Assembly: GCA_951812285.1 (NCBI GenBank)
Contig: OX638292.1
Location: 678,774 to 742,773 of the forward strand
DNA length: 64,000 nucleotides
Direction of reading: 5' to 3'
DNA from: an uncultured Dehalococcoidia bacterium
GTDB taxonomy: Bacteria > Chloroflexota > Dehalococcoidia > Lucifugimonadales > UBA1127
Below, piece by piece: positions 7,174 to 14,983 of this stretch. Below the pieces are notes generated by a model, which worked only from the letters and a program-made list of their open reading frames with translations, ran no database searches and was not told the origin of the DNA. Numbering within the stretch: position 1 is the stretch's first letter; each line of letters begins with the position of its first letter. Made by a program: the position numbers and the translations under genes.

Positions 7174-8532
7174 ATGGCCGGAGAGATGGAGACCCTGGCG
7201 CGGTACATGGTGGAGGCCCGGGATGCGACGCTTCCGCCGGAGGTGGCGGCAAAGGCCAAACACCACATCCTCGACACCATCGCGGCGATGGTCTCGGGAG
7301 CGGCGCTGGAGCCGGGGCGCATGGCGATTGATTTTGCGCGCAGCCAGGGCGGGACCGAGGAGGCGCAGGTGCTTTCGACACCCTTCCTGACGACGGCGGT
7401 GACGGCGGCGATGGCCAACGGCTTCCTGGCGCACGCCGACGAGACGGACGACTCGCACGCGCCGTCGGGGACGCACCCGGGGTGCGGCATCGTGCCGGCG
7501 GCCATGGCGATGGGCGAGCGGAACGCGGTGTCCGGGCGGCGGCTGCTGAACGCGGTCGTGCTGGGGTACGACATGTGCGCCCGAGTCATGCACTCGCTGG
7601 GCGAACGGTACACGCTGGAGGCGGAGCGGGGGTTCAGCAGCCACAGCCTCGGCGGGCTGTTCGGGGCCGCGACGGCGGCGGGTGCGTGCACGGATACGAG
7701 CGAGGAGCAGATGCGCTACCTGATCTCGTACACGGCGCAGCAGACGTCGGGGATTCCGACGTGGGCGCGGGACACGGACCACATCGAGAAGGCGTTTGAC
7801 TTCGCGGGAATGCCGGCGCGGAGCGGTGTGACCGCGGCGGTGCTGGTCGACATGGGGTTCACGGGCGTGTGGAACGTGTTCGAGGGGGAGCGCAACTTCT
7901 TCCGATCGTTCTCGCCGTCGCCGCAGCCGGGGGAGATCGTGGCGGAGCTGGGCGAGCGGTACGAGGTCTTGCGCACGAACATCAAGAAGCACTGTGTTGG
8001 CTCGCCGATACAGGCGGCGGCGGACGCGCTGGGGCACATCCTCGACGAGCACCCGCTGCGGCCGGACGAGGTGGAGCACATCAAGGTGACGATGGGCGTG
8101 GGCGGCGCGCGCACGGTGAACAATCGCGAGATGCCGAACATCTGCCTGCAGCACATGATGGCGGTGTACCTGGTGGACGGCGGGATTTCGTTCGCGGCGG
8201 CGCACGACTACGAGCGCTTCTTCGACCCGGCGATGCTGGCGATCCGGGAGAAGGTGGAGCTGGTGGGGGACGACGCGCTGGTGACGCCTGAGAGCCCCCG
8301 GCAGGCGGTCGTCGAGGTGACGACGACGGACGGGGCGACGTACCGCGACCACGTGGTGGCCGTGCGGGGGACGATGGAGAACCCGATGACGACGGAAGAG
8401 GTCGAGGCGAAGGCGCGGGACTTGCTCGTGCCTGTGCTCGGCGAGGCGAAGGCGGACGGGCTCATCGCGGCAGTGCGCGAGCTGGAGTCGCTGGACGACG
8501 TGCGTGCGCTGCGGGGGTTGCTGGGGGGGTAG
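7174..8532 (+). CDS. MmgE/PrpD family protein
   Basis: A 452-aa protein of the MmgE/PrpD fold, which includes 2-methylcitrate dehydratase, cis-aconitate decarboxylase and many uncharacterised dehydratase-like members. The N-terminal helical domain (HHILDTIAAMVSGAAL), the HADETDDSH motif and the later KKHCVGSPIQAAADAL segment are typical. The start has a strong AAGGAGG site before ATG 7174. No prpB or prpC genes are present, so a methylcitrate-cycle role is not supported here and the substrate is unknown. Confidence 0.88.
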   Translation: MAGEMETLARYMVEARDATLPPEVAAKAKHHILDTIAAMVSGAALEPGRMAIDFARSQGGTEEAQVLSTPFLTTAVTAAMANGFLAHADETDDSHAPSGTHPGCGIVPAAMAMGERNAVSGRRLLNAVVLGYDMCARVMHSLGERYTLEAERGFSSHSLGGLFGAATAAGACTDTSEEQMRYLISYTAQQTSGIPTWARDTDHIEKAFDFAGMPARSGVTAAVLVDMGFTGVWNVFEGERNFFRSFSPSPQPGEIVAELGERYEVLRTNIKKHCVGSPIQAAADALGHILDEHPLRPDEVEHIKVTMGVGGARTVNNREMPNICLQHMMAVYLVDGGISFAAAHDYERFFDPAMLAIREKVELVGDDALVTPESPRQAVVEVTTTDGATYRDHVVAVRGTMENPMTTEEVEAKARDLLVPVLGEAKADGLIAAVRELESLDDVRALRGLLGG

Positions 8533-8550
8533 GGGGGCGCCCTTCGAGGG

Positions 8551-8588
8551 GCCCTTCGCGAGCCTCAGGACAGGCTCAGGGCGAACGG
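8551..8588. repeat. Dispersed GCCCTTCG...CGAACGG repeat
   Basis: It holds GAGCCT-CAGGA-CAGGCTC-type pairing inside a CCCTTCG/GGGCGAACGG frame. Related copies lie at 14948-14974, 29898-29941, 53953-53988 and 54000-54047; the last shares AGCCTCAGGACAGGCT exactly with this one. Confidence 0.6.
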
Positions 8589-8595
8589 GGCGTAG

Positions 8596-8624
8596 TTGAC
8601 GCCCTAGTACGAGTGTGGTACCTT
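8596..8624 (+). promoter_or_regulatory. Candidate promoter of the NYN gene
   Basis: TTGACG at 8596-8601, a 17-nt spacer and TACCTT at 8619-8624. A start near 8631 would place both following hairpins (8636-8682) inside the untranslated leader. The -10 box is weak. Confidence 0.5.
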
Positions 8625-8635
8625 ATAGGCACACC

Positions 8636-8682
8636 CCCTACCGATTCGACGGTAGGGTCGAGACCGCCCATTCGGGCGGTCT
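8636..8682 (+). promoter_or_regulatory. Tandem leader hairpins before the NYN gene
   Basis: Two perfect stem-loops stand back to back: CCCTACCG/CGGTAGGG (8636-8657, 6-nt loop) and AGACCGCCC/GGGCGGTCT (8661-8682, 4-nt loop ATTC). The second is followed by CTGTCTTTGT, a weak T-rich tail. They could act as a terminator or attenuator, or be a processing site for the adjoining RNase-like protein. Confidence 0.7.
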
Positions 8683-8706
8683 CTGTCTTTGTACGGGGAG
8701 AGATGG

Positions 8707-9336
8707 TTGATCACCAACGTATATGTCGACGGCTTCAACCTCTACTATCGCGCCCTGAAGGACACACCGTTCAGGTGGCTGGACCTGAGAAAGTGGAGTG
8801 AGGTCCTCTTCCCGCAGGACATCATTCATCGGATCTGCTATTTCACGGCGCGGCTTGACGTGCGTCCCGCCAACCCTGGGCAGTCCCAACGTCAACTCAT
8901 ATACCTGCGGGCACTAGCGACGCTGCCCGGCCTGGACGTCCACTACGGCGCCTTCCGGAGCGGCATCAAGCGGCGTCCCTTGGCGACACCTATTTCTGGA
9001 CTGCCTGCACACGTTCTGGTCAGGGACTCGGAAGAGAAGGGATCGGATGTGAACTTGGCCACTCGCCTGCTGGTGGATGGGTTCAATGGGAAGTACGAGC
9101 AGGCTGTAGTGGTCTCCAACGACGCAGACTTTGCCGGGGCGATTCAGTACATACGGGATGGCCTGGGGCTTCGGGTGACGCTGGTCAACCCGGACTCCGG
9201 CGCCAATAGTCCTACGTCTCTGGTCAGCGCAGCGACCTACGTAAAACGGCTGTGGAACAGCCACCTGCGACAGAGTCAGTTCCCCGACAAGCTGGCAGAT
9301 AGAAATGGTGTCATCACCAAGCCTGCCGTGTGGTGA
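8707..9336 (+). CDS. NYN-domain protein (LabA/DUF88-like putative RNase)
   Basis: A 209-aa protein with the NYN/PIN-like fold. The first Asp is in VYVDGFNLYY and the second acidic cluster is VVSNDADFAGAI, followed by the GLRVTLVNP strand; these are the metal-binding positions expected of NYN nucleases. The start is taken as TTG 8707, preceded by GGGGAG; an alternative in-frame TTG is at 8689. Base composition is lower in GC than the flanking genes, which hints at transfer. RNA cleavage is a family-level inference. Confidence 0.82.
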   Translation: MITNVYVDGFNLYYRALKDTPFRWLDLRKWSEVLFPQDIIHRICYFTARLDVRPANPGQSQRQLIYLRALATLPGLDVHYGAFRSGIKRRPLATPISGLPAHVLVRDSEEKGSDVNLATRLLVDGFNGKYEQAVVVSNDADFAGAIQYIRDGLGLRVTLVNPDSGANSPTSLVSAATYVKRLWNSHLRQSQFPDKLADRNGVITKPAVW

Positions 9337-9341
9337 GACCC

Positions 9342-10394
9342 CTACTCTGTCCCTGCGCGGTCCAGGACTATGTCTATGAGTTCCGGGCCGGCGGTTTTGA
9401 CGTGGTCGTCGATTAGCTGCATTGCGGAGACTATGGCGTCGTTGAAGGGGGTTGGGATGCTGACCTCGCGGCCCTTGGCGCAGACGAGGCCGTTCATGAA
9501 GGCGACCTCTGAGCGCCGGCCTTTGTGGACGTCCTGGGCCATGGAGGCGAGCCAGTTCACGCGCGTGCGGCGATTAGCGAAGAAGTTGTCGAGCTCCTCA
9601 TAGACGTCGCCGCGCTCCGCGTCGGCCCAGAGCTGGGCGGGTTTGCCGTTGATGTCGACGACGTCGTAGCCGAGGGCGAGCCCGACCCTGGCGGCTTCCT
9701 TGGCGAGGTTGATGGAGATGGTGCGGCACCGCTGGTCGACGGCGAGCTCGTTGGTGCCCATGGCGGTCATGGCCGAGATGGCGTTGCCCATGGAGTTCTG
9801 GCAGAGCTTGGCCCATCGCTCACCCCAGAGATTGTCGGTGGCGTAGGCGGCGTCGATGTTGTCGAGCAGCGAGGCGACGTACTCGGAGCGCTCGGTGACC
9901 TGGAGGGTCTGTTCGCCGACGCGGAAGACGACGTGACCGGAGTCGCGGCCGACGGCGCCCCCGCGCTGGACGTGGCCGGGCTCCCACAGGGCGACCTCGA
10001 TGTGGGAGGCGATGCAGCCCATCGCGCGCTCGGGGCCGACGATGGCGCCGACGGTCGGGTCATTCCAGCAGTTTTGCAGGGAGATGAAGCAGCCATCGGG
10101 CTTGACGTAGCGCCTGATGAAGTGGGTCGCCCACTCGGTATCGTAGGACTTGAGGGCGATGAAGGCGTAGTCGAACTGGTCGGTGATGTTCTGGGCCTCG
10201 GTCAGGTGTAGGGCGTTGATGGGGACGGTGAAGTCACCCTGGCTGCCGCTGGCGCGGAGGCCGTCCCGCTTCATGGTCTCGACGTGCTCGGGCCACATAT
10301 CGACCATGGTGACGTCCTCACCGGCGCGGGCGAGGAAGGCGCCGACGTAGCTGCCGAGGGCTCCCGCGCCCATGATGCCGATTCGCGTGGCCAT
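9342..10394 (-). CDS. Ketopantoate reductase family (PanE/ApbA) protein
   Basis: A 350-aa NAD(P)-binding protein. It starts with a Rossmann motif (IGIMGAGALGSYVG) and has an ApbA C-terminal helical domain containing ERWAKLCQNSMGNAISAM. True PanE reduces ketopantoate for pantothenate synthesis. The family has many paralogues acting on other 2-oxo acids, and there are no panB or panC genes here, so the substrate is uncertain. It converges on the NYN gene with only 5 bp between stops. Confidence 0.82.
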   Translation of the reverse strand: MATRIGIMGAGALGSYVGAFLARAGEDVTMVDMWPEHVETMKRDGLRASGSQGDFTVPINALHLTEAQNITDQFDYAFIALKSYDTEWATHFIRRYVKPDGCFISLQNCWNDPTVGAIVGPERAMGCIASHIEVALWEPGHVQRGGAVGRDSGHVVFRVGEQTLQVTERSEYVASLLDNIDAAYATDNLWGERWAKLCQNSMGNAISAMTAMGTNELAVDQRCRTISINLAKEAARVGLALGYDVVDINGKPAQLWADAERGDVYEELDNFFANRRTRVNWLASMAQDVHKGRRSEVAFMNGLVCAKGREVSIPTPFNDAIVSAMQLIDDHVKTAGPELIDIVLDRAGTE

Positions 10395-10516
10395 TGCTGC
10401 TCCTTTGGATGAAATGCCGTCTGTTCGTGAGAGCCCTTCAGCAGACCCATGGCACAGTCAGGGCAACCCCTCGACAGGCTTAGAAGGGCCGGAGAGGGCG
10501 ACCACGGGGGTCGTTC

Positions 10517-11134
10517 CTACGGCGTCATCTCGTCGATGATCTCGTAGTACTCCATGTAGTCACCGCGCGCGGTAGAGGTGCCCTGCGGGCCGGTCTCGCG
10601 GAGCGCCGACTTGAGCAGACTCTCCACGTACTTCATGTGGTCTTCACGACCGGTCTTGCGCACGAGGAGGAGCGCGCCGTTGTCGGCGTCCAATTGCTGG
10701 TAGTTTCGCGCGTATTGCAGGCCGCCCGCTTCGCGGTGAATCCGGTCCTGTGCCTTCTTCACGGTCAGGTAGTCATCCCAGCGGCCCTCGGCGACGTCGA
10801 ACTCGCAGCGAATGAGGAAGTTGCCCTGTGCCAAGCCCGTGGTCTCTTGCAGGAGCCGCCACTCTCGGCCGCAGGGCTGTCCCTCGTAGAGGCCGGGCGG
10901 GCGGTTCTTGGAGTAGCCGGAGCCGTCAGGGGTCTCGCGAAAGGCCTGGTAGGACTCCTTGTCGTCCCAGATGCGGAGAATGAGGTGGCGCATGGAATTG
11001 CCCAAGTACTGGCATATTTGTGCGCCGACAAAGCCCGGTTGGGGCTGCATGAGGGAGTGAATCCAATTAAGGCGATTTACGGCTTCCTTGTTCCGGCCGT
11101 TGGCAACCTGAAGGATCTCTTGCACCAGGAACAT
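10517..11134 (-). CDS. Putative two-domain ABM/dimeric-barrel protein, paralogue 1
   Basis: A 205-aa protein that appears to be two ferredoxin-like (ABM) halves: residues about 1-95 (FLVQEILQVANGRNKEAV, with the RLNWIHSLMQPQPGFVGAQ block) and about 105-200 (GNFLIRCEFDVAEGRWDDYL). It is clearly homologous over its full length to the next gene upstream (11272-11883). The start is ATG 11134 with GGAGGT upstream; the in-frame extension to 11209 has none. Function unknown; such barrels are often small-molecule monooxygenases or isomerases. Confidence 0.7.
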   Translation of the reverse strand: MFLVQEILQVANGRNKEAVNRLNWIHSLMQPQPGFVGAQICQYLGNSMRHLILRIWDDKESYQAFRETPDGSGYSKNRPPGLYEGQPCGREWRLLQETTGLAQGNFLIRCEFDVAEGRWDDYLTVKKAQDRIHREAGGLQYARNYQQLDADNGALLLVRKTGREDHMKYVESLLKSALRETGPQGTSTARGDYMEYYEIIDEMTP

Positions 11135-11271
11135 ATCTACCTCCGAATCTACCCCGCTTGTACGACCGTCAGACAGGCCGATTGTATGTGGCGCCATATT
11201 TGGCGTCAATCGACGTGCGCGTCTTGAGACTGCGTCGCAGCCGGTACGTCAGCGCACAGGCGAGGGCAGGG

Positions 11272-11883
11272 TTAGGGCAGGGTCTCGTCGATGATCTCGT
11301 AGTACTGGTTGCCGCGGGCGGTGAAGGTGCCGCGGGGGCGGTCGTCGTTGGCGCCGGGCGTGTTTTCGTTCTCCATGTACATGAGGTGGTCTTCGCGGCC
11401 CGTTTTGCGGATGAGCATGAGGGCGGCGTTTTCGGCGTCGAGCTGCTTGAACTGCCTGGAGACGACGAGGCCGCCGGACTTGAGGTGCATCTCGTCCTGC
11501 ATGCCGCGGAGCTTGATGTAGTCGTCCCAGCGGCCCTCGGCGATGTCGAACTCGCCGCGCATGAGCCAGTTGCCGGTGGCGGGGCCGATGGTCTCAGCGG
11601 CGAGGTCCCACTCGCGGCCGCAGGGCTCAGCCTCGTAGATGCCGGGCGGACGGCTGGCGGAGTAGCCGGAGCCGTTGGGCGTGGCGCGGAAGGCGAGGAA
11701 GGCGTCCTTGTCCTCCCACATGCGCAGGATGAGGTGCCGGGACGAGTTGCCGAGGTAGGCGCAAATCTGCGCACCGACGAAGCCGGGCTGCGGCTGCATG
11801 AGCGAGTGGATCCAATTCAGGCGGGCGACGGCCTCCCGGTTTCGGCCATTGCCAAAGCGCAAGAGCTCCTGGAATAGGTACAT
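11272..11883 (-). CDS. Putative two-domain ABM/dimeric-barrel protein, paralogue 2
   Basis: A 203-aa protein and tandem paralogue of 10517-11134. The RLNWIHSLMQPQPGFVGAQI block is identical, and PCGREW, EGRWDDY and RKTGRED are shared. The two differ mainly in the loop before the terminal YYEIIDE. The duplication is old enough for moderate divergence. The pair may form a heterodimer. No cofactor motif is visible. Confidence 0.7.
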   Translation of the reverse strand: MYLFQELLRFGNGRNREAVARLNWIHSLMQPQPGFVGAQICAYLGNSSRHLILRMWEDKDAFLAFRATPNGSGYSASRPPGIYEAEPCGREWDLAAETIGPATGNWLMRGEFDIAEGRWDDYIKLRGMQDEMHLKSGGLVVSRQFKQLDAENAALMLIRKTGREDHLMYMENENTPGANDDRPRGTFTARGNQYYEIIDETLP

Positions 11884-11964
11884 GGCGAGCCTCCCAGTTG
11901 GAGTGACGGGGTGATTCTATTGGGAGGCAGTCGGGGCGTCAAACGGCGTCGAGCGGTGACGGGG

Positions 11965-12144
11965 TCAGCGGCGGGAGCGCACGATCCAGACGATGTTGGC
12001 GAGGATGATGGCGGCGGCGGCAAGCCAGAGGAGCGTGCCGGCCGTGGGGTTCGCGGTGAGGCCGACACCCAACCCGACGTAGAAGACGGCGACGCCCAGG
12101 ATGAACAGCAAGATGTGTGAGGCGGTCTTCAGGGATGAGGGCAT
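11965..12144 (-). CDS. Small two-helix membrane protein
   Basis: A 59-aa protein with two hydrophobic stretches (about 10-26, LLFILGVAVFYVGLGVG, and about 35-54, LLWLAAAAIILANIVWI) and a basic C-terminus RSRR. The start is ATG 12144, with GGAGGT 9-10 nt upstream; a longer in-frame version from 12225 adds non-membrane residues without such a site. No family is recognised. It diverges from the GPP34 gene. Confidence 0.65.
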   Translation of the reverse strand: MPSSLKTASHILLFILGVAVFYVGLGVGLTANPTAGTLLWLAAAAIILANIVWIVRSRR

Positions 12145-12314
12145 GTGCGTGACCTCCACTGGAGCAATTAGCAGGGGTCCATGAACGCAGAGGACCGAGT
12201 CGCCGCATTTGATTGTAAGCCACAAATGCCGGCTACATGGGTTGCATCCTTTCGACGTTGGCCGTAATCTCTGCCAACGACCTTGTCATTCCACCGATGC
12301 CCGGCCACGGGGTG

Positions 12315-12323
12315 CTATAATGC
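12315..12323 (+). promoter_or_regulatory. Extended -10 promoter of the GPP34 gene
   Basis: TGCTATAAT (TGn plus a perfect TATAAT at 12318-12323), about 70 nt before the GPP34 start. No good -35 box stands 17 bp upstream, as expected for an extended -10 promoter. The same TGCTATAAT occurs at 34745-34753. Confidence 0.65.
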
Positions 12324-12394
12324 GGCCAAAGGGGGAGTCTCGACAGACCGGGCGGGCGTGACAAGCGGCCCAATTGATAAGTGAGGGTAGCGAA

Positions 12395-13057
12395 ATGCTG
12401 AGATTCGCGGAAGAGATGATCCTGCTCCTGCTAGATGACGAGTCGGGGAACTTCTCCCACATTCCCAGCTGGTCCATGGACTATGCGCTTGCGGGCGGGG
12501 TCCTGATGGACCTGGCGCTGGAAAACCGCATTGACACGGACCTTGAACGGTTGATCCTCATCGACGGGACGCCGACGGGCGACTCCCTGCTGGACCCGGC
12601 GCTGGCCGACATTGCGGCGGACGCGGCGGCAGGCGGCGAGCGCGACGCGCGCTACTGGGTGGAGCGGGAGGCCGAGAGGGCAGTCGCCATACGGGAGGAG
12701 TGTCTCAAGCGGCTGGTGGCGGCGGGCATCCTGGACGAGCGGGAAGAGCGCACGCTGTGGGTCTTCCGGTCGCAGCACTACCCGGCGGTGGACCCGACGC
12801 AGGAGCGCGAGGTGCGGCGCCGCATCATGGACGTGCTGCTCAGCGAAGACATCCCGGACCCGCGGGACATCGTCATCATCGGCCTTGCCGATGCGACGGG
12901 CATCTTCAAGAACATGCTCTCTTCAAAGGAGCTGGAGCGGGTAGCCGACCGCATCGAGCAGGTGCGCAGGCTGGACCTGATCGGGCAGGCGATGACGCAG
13001 GCCATCCGCGACATCGAGGTCTCCATCGCGACGGCGGTGCAGCCGCACCTGTACTAG
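12395..13057 (+). CDS. GPP34 (GOLPH3/Vps74-like) domain protein
   Basis: A 220-aa protein covering a bacterial GPP34 domain. Family blocks in order: LRFAEEMILLLLDDESG at the N-terminus, YALAGGVLMDLALENRI, LIDGTPTGDSLLDPALADI, RYWVEREAER, LKRLVAAGILDEREERTLW, YPAVDPTQEREVRRRI and GLADATGIFKNML. Eukaryotic GOLPH3/Vps74 binds PI4P and sorts Golgi enzymes; the role of bacterial members is not established. No membrane helix is present. The start is ATG 12395, with a GAGGG tract upstream. A strong terminator follows. Confidence 0.85.
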   Translation: MLRFAEEMILLLLDDESGNFSHIPSWSMDYALAGGVLMDLALENRIDTDLERLILIDGTPTGDSLLDPALADIAADAAAGGERDARYWVEREAERAVAIREECLKRLVAAGILDEREERTLWVFRSQHYPAVDPTQEREVRRRIMDVLLSEDIPDPRDIVIIGLADATGIFKNMLSSKELERVADRIEQVRRLDLIGQAMTQAIRDIEVSIATAVQPHLY

Positions 13058-13080
13058 ACTCCGATACCGCGAACGAGCTT

Positions 13081-13113
13081 GAGCGGGCCCGGCCGGGCCC
13101 GCTCTTCCTTTTT
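13081..13113 (+). terminator. Rho-independent terminator after the GPP34 gene
   Basis: A perfect 12-bp palindrome GAGCGGGCCCGG/CCGGGCCCGCTC (13081-13104) is followed by TTCCTTTTT. It is a classical intrinsic terminator, 23 bp after the stop codon. Confidence 0.9.
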
Positions 13114-13334
13114 GGGGCATGCCAATCACGCCTGCGCTATCCATGCCCTCCCATTTGCATGCCCTTGCCTATATCTCGATACAAGGATAATGGCGATTTG
13201 CTCCAAATGACCTCGACATCCTGTTCAGACAGTCCTAACGTGTTGGCAACTCGTGATAGTATGAAATTGCCGGGCACTCCCGCCGCGGCAAATACTTTGC
13301 CCCGCACCGGTATGGGGCACGAGGAGGCAGGTAG

Positions 13335-13883
13335 ATGAACATGCTGACCCGGATGTTTGGCGCTGCCCGGTTGGACCCACACACCTATGAAGAGGTGGAA
13401 GCCGACAGCAGCGCAATGCCCCAAGCCCTGCTGCTGGTGGTGGTCATCTCCATTCTCAGCGGGCTTGGCGAGTTCTTCGCGGGTGAGGGCGACATCCTCG
13501 ACGCCCTTGTCGTTGCGGCATTCCGGGGCTTGCTCTTCTGGGCCATCTGGGCGCTTCTGATCTACATGATCGGAGGCACGATTCTCCGCACTCCCGAGAC
13601 CCATGCCAACTGGGGACAGGTTGCACGAGGCACCGCCTTTGCGCAGTCGCCCGGAGTCTTGCTCATCCTCTCGTTTCTCCCGGCTGTTGGCGGCCTCATC
13701 ACGTTTGTCGTCTTCGTCTGGCAGTTCATCGGCGTGATTATATCAGTGCGCCAGACGTTGGACTACACGTCCTCATTGCGGGCGTTCTTCGTGGTGCTGC
13801 TCGCGGTTATTCCTTCCGCGATCATCTACGGAATCATCTACATCACGTATTCGGCCGCGACTTCCTCTGGCAACGGAGGCTAA
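13335..13883 (+). CDS. Yip1-domain-like integral membrane protein
   Basis: A 182-aa protein with five hydrophobic segments (about 30-47, 58-78, 104-125, 126-135 and 150-172) in the pattern of bacterial Yip1-domain proteins. It has a short cytosolic N-terminus (MFGAARLDPHTYEEVEAD) and a GLLFWAIWALLIYMIGG helix. The start has GAGGAGG upstream of ATG 13335. Its function is unknown. It stands directly downstream of the GPP34 gene but behind that gene's terminator, so it is not obviously co-transcribed. Confidence 0.75.
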   Translation: MNMLTRMFGAARLDPHTYEEVEADSSAMPQALLLVVVISILSGLGEFFAGEGDILDALVVAAFRGLLFWAIWALLIYMIGGTILRTPETHANWGQVARGTAFAQSPGVLLILSFLPAVGGLITFVVFVWQFIGVIISVRQTLDYTSSLRAFFVVLLAVIPSAIIYGIIYITYSAATSSGNGG

Positions 13884-13886
13884 CGC

Positions 13887-13920
13887 AGAAGGGGGCAGGC
13901 CGCGCGGCCTGCCCCCTTCT
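13887..13920. terminator. Perfect 15-bp hairpin between convergent genes
   Basis: AGAAGGGGGCAGGCC-GCGC-GGCCTGCCCCCTTCT stands between the stops of the Yip1-like gene and the quinone oxidoreductase gene. It is symmetric and so could serve both strands. There is no long T-run, but CTTCT/AGAAG ends and its position support a bidirectional terminator. Confidence 0.75.
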
Positions 13921-13943
13921 CACGCACTCCTTGTGCGGCCGGT

Positions 13944-14912
13944 TTACGGCTTGAGCAGCAGCTTGCCCGTCGTGAGGCGGCCTTCTAGCTGGCGGTGCGC
14001 CTCGGGGGCGTCGCTGAGGGCGAAGGTCTGCGAGATGCTGAGCTTGAGGTCGCCGGACCTAATCCACTCGAACACCTGGCCTGAGCGCATGGCTATCTCG
14101 TCGCGGTTAAGCGTGTAGCTGACGAGCGTCGGGCGGGTGAGGAAGAGCGACTTAGGGTTGAGCGTCGCGAGGGGGACGGGCGGGACGGGGCCGGAGGCCT
14201 GCCCGTATGCGACCATGTACCCCCGGACGGCCAGCGACGCGATGCTCTCGTCAAACGTCGTGGCGCCGACGGCGTCGTAGGCGACCTGGACGCCCTTCCC
14301 ATCGGTGATGCGCTTGACTGCCTCGGAGAAGCTCTCCTGCGTGTACATGACGACGTGGTCTGCGCCGCACGCCTTGGCGATCTCCGCCTTCTCGCCGGTG
14401 GAGACGGTGGTGATGACCTCTGCGCCCTTGAGCTTGGCCATCTGGATGAGGAGACGGCCAACGCCGCCCGCACCGGAGTGGACGAGGGCGACATCGCCGG
14501 GCTTGATGGCATAGCAGTCAGAGACGAGGTACTGGGCGGTCATGCCCTGGAGCATGGCGGCGGCGCCCTCCTCGAAGGTCAGCTCGTCCGGGATGGGCAT
14601 GAGGCGCCACGCGGGGACGGCGTTGATCTCGGCGTAGGAGCCGGGGCCGCTGGAGTAGGCGACGCGGTCGCCGACGGCCACCTGAGTGACGCCCTCGCCG
14701 AGCTTGAGGACGACGCCGGAGGCCTCGATGCCGGGGACCGCGGGCAGAGACGGCGGGTGGTTGGTCCCGGAGCGCGAGTAGACGTCGGTGTAGTTGACGC
14801 CGGCGGCCTTTATCTCGACGAGGGCCTGACCGGGGCCCGGCTCAGGGTCCGGCAGCTCCACGTACTTCATGACCTCTGGGCCACCGACCTCCGCCATCTG
14901 GATTGCCTTCAT
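13944..14912 (-). CDS. Quinone oxidoreductase-like MDR (zinc-free)
   Basis: A 322-aa medium-chain dehydrogenase/reductase. It starts MKAIQMAEVGGPEVMKYVEL, the typical opening of quinone:NADPH oxidoreductase. It has the GVNYTDVYSRSG substrate motif and an NADPH-binding VHSGAGGVGRLLIQMAKLKG stretch, and lacks the zinc-binding Cys cluster of alcohol dehydrogenases. It probably reduces quinones or enones using NADPH. It is separated from the Yip1-like gene by a shared hairpin. Confidence 0.9.
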   Translation of the reverse strand: MKAIQMAEVGGPEVMKYVELPDPEPGPGQALVEIKAAGVNYTDVYSRSGTNHPPSLPAVPGIEASGVVLKLGEGVTQVAVGDRVAYSSGPGSYAEINAVPAWRLMPIPDELTFEEGAAAMLQGMTAQYLVSDCYAIKPGDVALVHSGAGGVGRLLIQMAKLKGAEVITTVSTGEKAEIAKACGADHVVMYTQESFSEAVKRITDGKGVQVAYDAVGATTFDESIASLAVRGYMVAYGQASGPVPPVPLATLNPKSLFLTRPTLVSYTLNRDEIAMRSGQVFEWIRSGDLKLSISQTFALSDAPEAHRQLEGRLTTGKLLLKP

Positions 14913-14947
14913 GGTTTCCTCCTTTAGTATGGGCGCTGATTTCGGGC

Positions 14948-14974
14948 GCCCTTCGACATGCTCGGGGCGAACGG
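14948..14974. repeat. Dispersed GCCCTTCG...CGAACGG repeat
   Basis: GCCCTTCGACATGCTC followed by GGGGCGAACGG, in the 71-bp gap between two minus-strand genes. It belongs to the same family as 8551-8588. Confidence 0.55.
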
Positions 14975-14983
14975 ACTATTGGA

